Shown: positions 1-5,743 of the stretch, piece after piece
Layout: the number at the start of each line of letters is the position of its first letter
Position numbering within the stretch: position 1 is the stretch's first letter
Assembly (NCBI GenBank): GCA_937890045.1
Contig: CALBXV010000340.1
Location: 1-16,677 of the forward strand
Reading direction: 5' to 3'
Source: an uncultured archaeon
GTDB taxonomy: Archaea > Thermoproteota > Nitrososphaeria > Nitrososphaerales > CALBXV01
Length of the DNA stretch: 16,677 nucleotides
Notes under the pieces: generated by a model
The model's database searches: none
Told to the model about the DNA's origin: nothing
The model's input: the letters and a program-made list of their open reading frames with translations, nothing else
Translations under genes and position numbers: made by a program

Positions 1-131
1 TGTGCTTGCTTGCGTGCGTGTGCTTGCGTGCGTGTGTACTTGCTTGCGTGTGTGCGTGTGTGCGTGCTTGCGTGTGCTTGCGTGCGTGTGTGCTTGCTTG
101 CGTGTGTGCTTGCGTGTGTGTGTGTGCGTAC
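1..131. repeat. degenerate TG/TTGC/CGTG microsatellite
   Basis: The window opens with about 130 bases built almost only from TGCT, TGCG, TGTG and CTTG steps. It is a mostly alternating pyrimidine-purine tract with an occasional TT. Translated frames through it are pure Val/Cys/Ala/Leu low complexity and are not credible proteins. Such a tract could adopt left-handed DNA, and it is also a typical place for an assembly to break, so the left edge may be a contig end. Its composition is completely unlike the AT-rich genes that follow. Confidence 0.9.
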
Positions 132-135
132 ATAT

Positions 136-230
136 AGAAAAGAAAAGAATAGAAAAGAAAGGAATAGAAAAGAAAAGAAAAGAATAGAAAAGGAAAGAAT
201 AGAATAGAAAAGAATAGAAAAGAAAAGAAA
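136..230. repeat. AGAAA/AGAAT pentanucleotide array (19 units)
   Basis: Nineteen consecutive 5-base units can be read in strict phase, mostly AGAAA or AGAAT with three variants (GGAAT at 161-165, AGGAA at 191-195). Apart from the T of AGAAT, the top strand is purine throughout. The array abuts the ribosome binding site (AAAGGGG, about 228-234) of the first gene, so changes in unit number would alter the 5' leader of that gene by five bases at a time. Confidence 0.9.
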
Positions 231-239
231 GGGGTTAGA

Positions 240-404
240 ATGATAAAAGAACCAAGACATATGAAAAGTATGACCATAAAAGAAAGGGATACTAATAGAT
301 GGCTTATGTATCAAGGAAAGGCAATAAGGAATAAATATCTAGCCAGAACCAAACCAGTAGCAACTTTATACCGAATTATAAATGGAGTGAAGTTGCCATT
401 ATAG
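240..404 (+). CDS. small basic hypothetical protein (54 aa)
   Basis: ATG preceded by AAAGGGG at a five-base spacing, ending in TAG. The 54-residue product is basic (many Lys and Arg) and has no motif I recognise. Its leader is the purine pentamer array. Coding is supported by the ribosome binding site and by the next gene starting 15 bases later with its own AAAGGA. The function is unknown. Confidence 0.55.
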   Translation: MIKEPRHMKSMTIKERDTNRWLMYQGKAIRNKYLARTKPVATLYRIINGVKLPL

Positions 405-418
405 AAAGGAAAATAGGT

Positions 419-547
419 ATGAATTGGGATAGAATCACAGAAATGCTAATTAATTTATTATTGTATACAATGTCAATAATAGTCATTGTAATTACTCTAT
501 TCACCTTGTGGATATATTCTATGAGGTGTATTGAGCATTACCAATAA
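419..547 (+). CDS. small single-pass membrane protein (42 aa)
   Basis: The ATG at 419 follows AGAAAGGA at a good spacing. The product has a short polar N-terminus, one hydrophobic segment of about 22 residues (roughly 10-34, Leu/Ile/Val-rich) and a short tail with Arg, Cys and His. It is a plausible one-pass inner-membrane peptide. Phage membrane peptides of this size include holin-like and superinfection-exclusion proteins, but nothing here assigns a role. Confidence 0.55.
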   Translation: MNWDRITEMLINLLLYTMSIIVIVITLFTLWIYSMRCIEHYQ

Positions 548-740
548 GAAGAAGAATAACTGCCATTTTGACAGTTATACGAAAATATTTCGTGCCATTT
601 TGACATACGAAATTTTTTCGCTTGTTGTTAAGTCGTTTGATAGCAACGAGTTAGAGTTTTTCTTGCGTATTGGCATACGTTTTGCATATTAAAATCATGA
701 AATTTTTTCAGCCTTTATGAGTGTAAGGGGGTGATAGATA
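548..740. promoter_or_regulatory. intergenic control region with repeats and hairpins
   Basis: This is 193 non-coding bases. TGCCATTTTGACA occurs twice, at 561-573 and 593-605, with starts 32 bases apart (about three helical turns). Each copy ends in TTGACA, but I see no good -10 at 16-18 bases from either. ATAACTG (556-562) pairs with CAGTTAT (572-578), and ACGAAA (579-584) pairs with TTTCGT (588-593). A weak promoter-like pair may lie nearer the gene (TTGCGT about 663-668, then TATTAA-like bases near 690). The region most likely holds operators or a promoter for the genes from 741 on. Confidence 0.5.
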
Positions 741-923
741 ATGAGGACACAAACTGTTGAACAGGAAGTGTTAATAAGGGGTAGGCTAAAGAAAGTAAGG
801 CTAAATCCTCTAAAGGCAATTAGATACAGTTGCCTTAACTGTATGTGTGGTTCATATAAGGAAATAAAACTCTGTACGAGTCCAACCTGTTCTTTGTATG
901 GATACAGACTATCTACACTATAA
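741..923 (+). CDS. phage-type CxxC zinc-binding protein (60 aa)
   Basis: This 60-residue protein carries the motif order KAIRYSCLNCMCGS, then LCTSPTC, then LYGYR. That is the arrangement seen in a widespread small phage family whose members have two Cys pairs around a Gly-Ser turn followed by a 'Pro/Leu-Tyr-x-Tyr-Arg' end. The cysteines probably bind one zinc ion. The start is well supported: AAGGGGGTGAT, one mismatch from a full anti-16S match, precedes the ATG. It is the first gene after the 193-base control region and heads a run of small genes. The molecular role of the family is not known to me. Confidence 0.75.
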   Translation: MRTQTVEQEVLIRGRLKKVRLNPLKAIRYSCLNCMCGSYKEIKLCTSPTCSLYGYRLSTL

Positions 924-947
924 TTTAACCAGAAAGAGAGAATGAAT

Positions 948-1193
948 ATGAATGAGGATATTGAGAGCGAGGAAGATAAGTGGGGAGATTATGGTATTAG
1001 TATGGGAGACAGATTGAGAGTATGTGTAGAAAAGAACAGAGAGATAGAAGATGAATTGAGAATGTATAAAGAGAAGATTACTGAAATAGATGAATTGTGC
1101 AGAATGGGAATAAGAGTACCAATAGTAGCAGATGCATACTGTAAAGACATTAGAGAAGTTATAAAACAAATAACTAACCAGAAAGAGAGGTAA
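948..1193 (+). CDS. acidic coiled-coil hypothetical protein (81 aa)
   Basis: The product is an acidic helical protein whose middle (about residues 20-50) has the charged, leucine-spaced look of a coiled coil. No enzyme motif is seen. Two in-frame ATGs exist, at 942 and 948. The second is preferred because the AGAAAGAGAG ribosome site at 931-940 is too close to the first. The C-terminal residues NQKER are encoded by the recurring AACCAGAAAGAGAG segment that also serves as ribosome site for the next gene. Confidence 0.6.
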   Translation: MNEDIESEEDKWGDYGISMGDRLRVCVEKNREIEDELRMYKEKITEIDELCRMGIRVPIVADAYCKDIREVIKQITNQKER

Positions 1194-1196
1194 GAT

Positions 1197-1445
1197 ATGT
1201 TTACGGACAGACCTTGGAGAGATAGAACAGGAGAGTACATGGGCAAGAATGGGGCTGGTTGTGGAAGTATAGAGCAGTTAGGCAGACCAGTTATTCACTG
1301 GTTTGGCAATATAGTATATGATATGCCTGACTGTTGGTCGGCTTGTTATGGCAGACAATTTTCACCTACCTTACCCAAAGCTTACATATGGGTTGGCAGT
1401 AAGAGGAAAAGATGCAAATTGCCATCTAGAAAGGTGGTGATATAA
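1197..1445 (+). CDS. hypothetical protein (82 aa)
   Basis: ATG with AGAAAGAGAGG upstream. The product is rich in Trp, Gly, Arg and Cys and ends in a basic stretch (KRKRCK). I do not recognise a family. Its last base overlaps the first base of the next start (TGATATAATG junction at 1445), which supports translational coupling in an operon. Confidence 0.6.
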   Translation: MFTDRPWRDRTGEYMGKNGAGCGSIEQLGRPVIHWFGNIVYDMPDCWSACYGRQFSPTLPKAYIWVGSKRKRCKLPSRKVVI

Positions 1446-1669
1446 TGAATAAAAGGGATTATATTCTTATTGCTGACGGCATTACAAGAGGATATAAAAA
1501 ATATCTGAAGAACAATGGTAAGATAGGAATGTTGGGGTGTATCGTTCTGGAACTATGTGATGTATTAAAAACTGATAATATATTATTTGATGAGGATAAG
1601 TTCAAGGACTATATTCTCAGAGAATGGCAAGACCACCAAAATGACCTTTTAAACCAGAAAGGAGAATAA
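1445..1669 (+). CDS. phage hypothetical protein, small helical (74 aa)
   Basis: ATG preceded by GAAAGGTGGTGAT. The layout is 'NKRDYxLIADGI... LxxCDVLKTDNxxFDxDKF...'. It resembles a common phage small-protein family with an N-terminal 'Lys-Asp-Tyr-x-x-Ile-Ala' helix and a C-terminal 'Asn-x-x-Phe-Asp-x-x-x-Phe' segment. No catalytic residues are evident. The final residues (NQKGE) come from the same AACCAGAAAG segment used as ribosome site for the next gene. The function is unknown. Confidence 0.65.
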   Translation: MNKRDYILIADGITRGYKKYLKNNGKIGMLGCIVLELCDVLKTDNILFDEDKFKDYILREWQDHQNDLLNQKGE

Positions 1670-1670
1670 T

Positions 1671-1937
1671 ATGTGGCTAACCAGAGATAATCATGGTCAT
1701 AGACTATGGTTATTTGAACCAAAAATAAAGAAATACAAGACTGAAAAAGGCATTGATGTGTTTTTAGCTAATTTAAGACACAGAAGGGATTATTCTATGT
1801 CTCTAAATGAGAGAAATATAGAAGATATCTTCGTTAAATTAGATGGTGGTGAATTAGAGGCAGGTGAATGTATTAAAGTTAATCTAGTAGAAGATGATAT
1901 CAGCACAAGTACAGAGCTAGAGCTTTTTGGAATATAA
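1671..1937 (+). CDS. hypothetical protein (88 aa)
   Basis: It starts one base after the previous stop, with the strong AGAAAGGAG site inside the upstream gene. The N-terminal segment (MWLTRDNHGHRLWLFEPK) looks like a beta-hairpin. The C-terminal half is acidic and predicted beta/alpha. I recognise no family with confidence. Confidence 0.6.
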   Translation: MWLTRDNHGHRLWLFEPKIKKYKTEKGIDVFLANLRHRRDYSMSLNERNIEDIFVKLDGGELEAGECIKVNLVEDDISTSTELELFGI

Positions 1938-1950
1938 AGGGGGTGGAATA

Positions 1951-2232
1951 ATGGGTTGGCAAGCTAGAAGGTTTAGTGGTAGAGTAAACAATGCTTGGCG
2001 TTGTGGCACTATTAGAGATGGCATACAATGTCATGTAGCTGGACATACCTTTGGTATTGGTATAGATGGCTATGTTAACAAGCGTGGTGAGGATAGGTTT
2101 GATGTTCACCTGATTCGTGTTGGTAGAGCTAGGAATGGATATGGCTATTACTACACAGACAGGTTTGAAAAACAAGAGATTGGTAGTTATACATTTTCGG
2201 ATATACCTAGATATTTTACTACAACAAGATAA
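1951..2232 (+). CDS. hypothetical protein (93 aa)
   Basis: The ATG at 1951 is chosen over an in-frame ATG at 1927 because AAAGGGGGTGG sits just before it. The upstream alternative lies inside the preceding gene without a site. The product is rich in Gly, Tyr, Arg and Asp and reads like an all-beta protein with alternating strands. No known motif is seen. It is the last gene before the structured leader and terminator-like hairpin at 2244-2354. Confidence 0.55.
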   Translation: MGWQARRFSGRVNNAWRCGTIRDGIQCHVAGHTFGIGIDGYVNKRGEDRFDVHLIRVGRARNGYGYYYTDRFEKQEIGSYTFSDIPRYFTTTR

Positions 2233-2243
2233 TAATGTTTGTA

Positions 2244-2322
2244 CTGCAACACCTTAACCAATACCTGTGTACTGGCTCGCAGTAATAGGGCTAGGGTGTT
2301 GTAGTGTACACATTGTGTACAA
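2244..2322 (+). promoter_or_regulatory. structured leader RNA upstream of the ubiquitin-like operon
   Basis: CTGCAACACC (2244-2253) pairs with GGTGTTGTAG (2295-2304, one G-U). CCAATAC (2258-2264) pairs with GTACTGG (2269-2275, one mismatch), and TGTACAC (2305-2311) pairs with GTGTACA (2315-2321). The last hairpin can be extended past an AG bulge by pairing 2300-2302 with 2322-2324, which would take bases from the following terminator stem and from the first stem. This could be an attenuator or riboswitch-like element. I could not match it to a named class. Confidence 0.5.
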
Positions 2323-2354
2323 CAGGGGAATAGGTTTCCTCTGTTTTATTTTTT
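2323..2354 (+). terminator. intrinsic terminator-like hairpin before the modifier gene
   Basis: ACAGGGGAA pairs with TTTCCTCTGT (one G-U) across a short TAGG loop and is followed by TTTTATTTTTT. Only 28 bases separate the T-run from the ATG at 2382, too few for an ordinary promoter. Transcription of the next gene therefore probably passes through this hairpin or starts within the leader. Confidence 0.7.
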
Positions 2355-2381
2355 CAATCCTCAATCCTATAGGAGAGTGAT

Positions 2382-2684
2382 ATGGAAAAGGAATTTGGAG
2401 AGGGTAGTGGTAGTGGTAGTACAGATGGTGGTAGTACAGATGGTGGTAGCACTTGGGATAGTGGAACAGATGGGGTAACAGTCGGGTTACCTGATGGTTC
2501 TACTGAAACTTTTGATTCTGTTAGTTCTGCTGATATCAAGGAACTAGCCAGAGACTCAGGGGTTAGAAAGTTCCATGTTAAGAAGTCAGATGGCACAGCA
2601 GTACAGCCTAATGACTTCCCAATGACTTCGGGCAAGATTAAGATAGAGGAATACAACGAGGCGAAGTATCTTTGGATTGCATAG
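2382..2684 (+). CDS. candidate ubiquitin-like (beta-grasp) modifier (100 aa)
   Basis: The N-terminal ~30 residues are a flexible Gly/Ser/Thr/Asp tail with two perfect STDGG repeats (15-nt tandem repeat, 2418-2447) and a WDSG motif (residues 25-28). Residues 31-90 read as strand-turn-strand (GVTVGLPDGSTETF), helix (about 49-59, ADIKELARDSG), strand (RKFHVKKSDG) and a last strand (KIKIEEYNEA), the compact beta-grasp order of ubiquitin-like proteins. The gene lies directly before E1-, E2- and JAB-like genes, which is the main support. The C-terminus is KYLWIA: there is no Gly-Gly and no obvious cleavage site that would expose one. The start has AGGAG at 2371-2375. It could instead be a different small binding protein of the pathway. 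Confidence 0.62.
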   Translation: MEKEFGEGSGSGSTDGGSTDGGSTWDSGTDGVTVGLPDGSTETFDSVSSADIKELARDSGVRKFHVKKSDGTAVQPNDFPMTSGKIKIEEYNEAKYLWIA

Positions 2685-2702
2685 TCGGTATTTTAATGGA
2701 GA

Positions 2703-2735
2703 GGGAGAGGGCTATTCCTGTAATAGTTCTCTCCC
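2703..2735 (+). terminator. strong hairpin between modifier and E1 genes
   Basis: GGGAGAGGGCTATT (2703-2716) pairs with AATAGTTCTCTCCC (2722-2735) over 14 base pairs with two G-U pairs and a five-base loop. It is followed by GTTTATAA, a weak T-tract. It could be a partial terminator or an mRNA stabiliser or processing site, letting the small modifier be made in excess over the enzymes. Confidence 0.55.
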
Positions 2736-2753
2736 GTTTATAAGGAGATTAAT

Positions 2754-3608
2754 ATGACAACAGAAGATAAATTTGCAATAGGTGATATAATACAAAGCCT
2801 CACTTCAACAAGTGAAAAGAGAAAGGTAGTCAAGATAACCAAAGGTTCTTATCATCTTGCAGGAGAAAACGCCTCTATTGGCACAACAGAAGGTGGTTCA
2901 TGGTCTAAAAGGGATTGTGAGAGATACTATAAGATACATGAACGAGGAATACAAGGTGTAAAGAAAACCCTGTATACTAGACAGGAATCATTGAGGCTAA
3001 AGATACCTAAATCAGTTGCAGTAATAGGTGTCGGTGGTGTAGGTAGTTGGGTAGCATCTGACTTTGCTCTATCAGGTGTAGATGATATACTAATAATTGA
3101 TCCTGATATAGTAGAACATTCCAACCTAAACAGGACACCCTTTAAAATGATTGATGAGGGTAATCCTAAAGTAGAAGCTGTAATGGAATATATACTAGAA
3201 AGGCGATTAGTAAATGTTACACCGATTCAAGAAAGGGTAGAGAATGTAGAACCAGAACTATTTAACAATTATGAATTAATAGTAGATTGCAGAGATTCTT
3301 CTGGTGCATTACCAGAAGGGTTACAGGAAAAGACTAGGATTACAGGTGGATATGATGGTATGAACATTACTATTCATATTAATCCATCTAGCTTAAGTGT
3401 ATGGGGAGAAAGTGCAACAGGATATACTATAACACCATCATGGTTAGTACCACCAAGAATCATCTCAGATATTATCCTCATATATGTAATGACAAGTAAA
3501 CCACGAAAGAAAGAATATATACATTCTATAAACCTGAAAAGTTTAATTGCTAAATTGCTAGAGGTTAAACAAGAAGATATAAAGGAGATAGACCATGCCA
3601 ATATCTAG
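2754..3608 (+). CDS. E1-like ThiF/MoeB-fold ubiquitin-activating enzyme (284 aa)
   Basis: Residues 1-75 form a small N-terminal domain (about 8-60 look like an SH3-like barrel). A Rossmann-type adenylation domain follows. The nucleotide loop GVGGVGSW lies at about 92-99, IIDPDIVEHSNLNR at about 113-126 supplies the Asp, Asn and Arg expected to hold ATP, and NPK at 137-139 supplies the conserved Lys. VDCRDS at 178-182 is the usual second Asp region. The family adenylates the C-terminus of ubiquitin-like proteins and normally passes it to a cysteine. The only cysteines here are about residues 55 and 179, and none lies in the C-terminal third where the thioester Cys is usually found. No zinc CxxC pairs are seen. 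AAGGAG precedes the ATG, and the last 14 bases overlap the E2-like gene. Confidence 0.88.
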   Translation: MTTEDKFAIGDIIQSLTSTSEKRKVVKITKGSYHLAGENASIGTTEGGSWSKRDCERYYKIHERGIQGVKKTLYTRQESLRLKIPKSVAVIGVGGVGSWVASDFALSGVDDILIIDPDIVEHSNLNRTPFKMIDEGNPKVEAVMEYILERRLVNVTPIQERVENVEPELFNNYELIVDCRDSSGALPEGLQEKTRITGGYDGMNITIHINPSSLSVWGESATGYTITPSWLVPPRIISDIILIYVMTSKPRKKEYIHSINLKSLIAKLLEVKQEDIKEIDHANI

Positions 3609-4737
3609 GAATAGTAATGAAACAAGAGAATTTATTGCCTGTTTAGGTAAAACACCAGAAGATTATGAAAAGATGTATGGTGTTAATGTGGTTATACAGG
3701 GTTCTTCTATTGATGAAGATAATATGGAAGAAAACAGTACAATATCTATATACGCAGAGATACGACCTAATTATAATCCACCTCATGTTGGCGAAGCAAC
3801 AGAAAGAATAGAAGTACCAAAAGAATATAAAGGTGAGATGGATAATAGGTGTACTGACTTACATAAGCCACTTAATACAACTATTATAAAACAATATAGT
3901 TCTTGGGATAATCATGGTAACAACCATATAATTGCTGTTGTGGATTCATTAAGAAACATATTCTTTATGGATTTCTATCATCAAAATGGTAGTGCATTTA
4001 CTATGTTTGAATGGATATTGAATGACCACTATAATAGTAATCCAAGAGAACACTACTTAAGTATCTTTGAGAAAAACATCAAGAGTATTGATGCTAATAA
4101 GGTGGAAAAGGTAATCATTAAGACTGAATTTGATATAGACCACTTTGTAAGTGAGGGAAAAAAGAAGATAGAAAGGACAATTAGAACTCAACAGGCAATA
4201 GCCAAATCACAAGTTGAATCTATCAAGCGTACACTAACTCAAGAACGCTTAACAATCAAGACTAGAATGGAAGAATCAAACAAACAATCATTCCTTGAGG
4301 GAATTAAATCGGTAAAATCTGGTTGGGTTGTCAAGGATAACAGATTGGTATACAATAAGAGTATACCAATGAAAACATTTACTACTGGACATAAAAATAT
4401 TTCTGCACCAGAGGGTAAATACTTTACTAAAGGACTAAACATTACTATCTCACCCACTGTTAGTACAGCTAATGCTCACAAAGATTCATACCACCCAAAC
4501 ATTAGTGAATCTAACAATGTGTGTATAGGTGATTTACAAGGCAAGTCATTGAAAGAGTTTATGGATAAGATTGAGAAGCAAATGGAAGTTGGTAATTTAG
4601 CTAGCCCATTTAATAGTAGGATTGCTAATGAGGGGCATAAACTATTTGATACTGACTTGAATAATATAGCAGAGTCAGAAAAGGAAAATACTGAATACGA
4701 GGCAGAGCATAGTAAATCTTTGGTGTGGAATTTATAA
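3595..4737 (+). CDS. E2/UBC-like conjugating enzyme with long N-terminal extension (380 aa)
   Basis: The C-terminal segment (about 275-345) contains ITISPTVSTANAHKDSYHPN followed by ISESNNVCIGDL. The His-Pro-Asn box is at 300-302 and a cysteine at 310, eight residues after the Asn, the same spacing as in eukaryotic E2s. It is followed by a helix and an E2-like 'NLASPFN' segment. This Cys is the likely thioester site. Residues 1-170 form a separate domain with no family I recognise. About 175-240 is a charged helix, probably coiled coil, linking the two. The ATG has AAGGAGAT upstream and overlaps the E1 gene by 14 bases, so the two are probably co-translated. Length is well above a plain E2 (about 150 aa), so the N-terminal part may bind E1, modifier or target. 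Confidence 0.78.
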   Translation: MPISRNSNETREFIACLGKTPEDYEKMYGVNVVIQGSSIDEDNMEENSTISIYAEIRPNYNPPHVGEATERIEVPKEYKGEMDNRCTDLHKPLNTTIIKQYSSWDNHGNNHIIAVVDSLRNIFFMDFYHQNGSAFTMFEWILNDHYNSNPREHYLSIFEKNIKSIDANKVEKVIIKTEFDIDHFVSEGKKKIERTIRTQQAIAKSQVESIKRTLTQERLTIKTRMEESNKQSFLEGIKSVKSGWVVKDNRLVYNKSIPMKTFTTGHKNISAPEGKYFTKGLNITISPTVSTANAHKDSYHPNISESNNVCIGDLQGKSLKEFMDKIEKQMEVGNLASPFNSRIANEGHKLFDTDLNNIAESEKENTEYEAEHSKSLVWNL

Positions 4738-4763
4738 ATCTTGATAAGAAAGGACATGATAAA

Positions 4764-5582
4764 ATGACTAAAATATATGAGAGTAAGGATTCGGTAACAT
4801 GGGATAGTGGATTAAGAACCACAGAACCATGTATATATGTAGAGGATAGAGTTGGAAATATCCTTGCATCTATACAAAAAAAGATAGGAACTGATGAATA
4901 CTCTGTACTGTTCAAAGGATACTGGGACGAAGATGGATTCATAGTAACTAATGACTATTACATACCCAAGCAAACAGTAAGTGGTGCATCAGTAGACTAT
5001 GATGAGAATATAGGAGAGAAAAGAATTAAAGATGGCTATAATGTAGTAGCACATTCTCACCCATTTAGTGTTGGTACTGGTAACTATTCTGGTGCTGATG
5101 ACACTCATATTAATACTCACTTTCCCTGTAGTCTATTAACTGATAGAGATGGTGATATTACTTCGGCTACACTAAAACTAGATACACCCAGTAAAGACTA
5201 CAAGATTAAGATTGAGATAGAGTCAGAAGATATTAAGTCATGTTCTTCTGCTAGTGAAGACATAGTTGGAATAGATAATATCAAAAAGAAAACCTATTCT
5301 ACTACCAGTAAAGGAAATTATACCAACAAACACTTACTATCACAAAATCATCTTCCATTCTCACAAAGTAATTCAGATTTAACACGGGTTGACTATGATA
5401 CATTGAGTGAAAAAGAATGGAAAGAACACCGAGATACATATATGATAGAAAAAGGTTACAAGAAAACACCTACTGGTTCATGGTACAAAGAATCAGCCAA
5501 AGAACAATGGGATAGTGGAATAAATGAAATGGAAAGTACCTATAATGATGTATGTAGTATGAACCCATGCTTACCATTTTAA
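4764..5582 (+). CDS. JAB/JAMM metallopeptidase-like protein 1 (272 aa)
   Basis: JAMM zinc-site residues are visible: Glu45 in EYSVLFKG, His97 and His99 in AHSHPF, Ser109 and Asp112 in NYSGADD. This is the signature of Mov34/MPN/JAB isopeptidases, which cleave ubiquitin-like proteins from targets or trim precursors. Residues 1-20 carry IYES and WDSG motifs. Residues about 165-272 are an extension absent from the second JAB gene and contain TGSWYKE and a second WDSG. The start at 4764 is chosen for AGAAAGGA at about 4747-4754. An in-frame ATG at 4725 would overlap the E2 gene and lacks a site. Confidence 0.88.
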   Translation: MTKIYESKDSVTWDSGLRTTEPCIYVEDRVGNILASIQKKIGTDEYSVLFKGYWDEDGFIVTNDYYIPKQTVSGASVDYDENIGEKRIKDGYNVVAHSHPFSVGTGNYSGADDTHINTHFPCSLLTDRDGDITSATLKLDTPSKDYKIKIEIESEDIKSCSSASEDIVGIDNIKKKTYSTTSKGNYTNKHLLSQNHLPFSQSNSDLTRVDYDTLSEKEWKEHRDTYMIEKGYKKTPTGSWYKESAKEQWDSGINEMESTYNDVCSMNPCLPF

Positions 5583-5635
5583 AAAGGGGAATCGGAAAAC
5601 ACTAGTTTATATCATGTTTTTTGCGTTTTGTCAAG

Positions 5636-5679
5636 AAAAAATCGTAAGTTATTGCTACGAAAGGGTTTACGATTTTTTT
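5636..5679 (+). terminator. intrinsic terminator after the first JAB gene
   Basis: AAAAAATCGTAA (5636-5647) and TTACGATTTTTT (5667-5678) form a perfect 12-base-pair stem ending in a T-run. An A-run on the left arm could let it act on the minus strand too, but no minus-strand gene is nearby. TTTGTCAAG (5627-5635) and CTTGACAAA (5687-5695) form an outer 9-base inverted repeat, the right arm of which contains the -35 box of the next promoter. Confidence 0.85.
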
Positions 5680-5687
5680 ATTTTCAC

Positions 5688-5716
5688 TTGACAAACATAT
5701 TTTTAATTGGTAGAAT
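5688..5716 (+). promoter_or_regulatory. sigma70-type promoter of the second JAB gene
   Basis: TTGACA (5688-5693), a 17-base AT-rich spacer, and TAGAAT (5711-5716). The match to the housekeeping consensus is full at -35 and five of six at -10. The start point would be near 5723, giving a leader of about 20 bases with AAAGGGAG before the ATG at 5744. Confidence 0.85.
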
Positions 5717-5743
5717 AATTTTTCATTGAGAAAGGGAGTGAAT

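Noticed and set aside
2..207. Two plus-strand open frames through the microsatellite (Val/Cys/Ala then Glu/Lys/Arg).
   Set aside because: They are translations of simple repeats with no ribosome site and no protein-like composition.
568..630. The two TTGACA boxes as -35 elements of promoters.
   Set aside because: Neither is followed by a TATAAT-like sequence at 16-18 bases. An operator-like repeat fits better.
2354..2656. Minus-strand open frame opposite the modifier gene.
   Set aside because: It is Pro/Ser-rich low complexity mirroring the Gly/Ser repeat, with no start signal. The plus-strand gene has AGGAG and operon context.
2600..2684. A hidden Gly-Gly cleavage site in the modifier C-terminus.
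   Set aside because: The only glycine in the last 25 residues is Gly84, inside the predicted last loop or strand and not paired with another Gly.
4725..4763. Upstream ATG 4725 as the start of JAB 1.
   Set aside because: It lies inside the E2 gene without a ribosome site; ATG 4764 has AGAAAGGA at good spacing.
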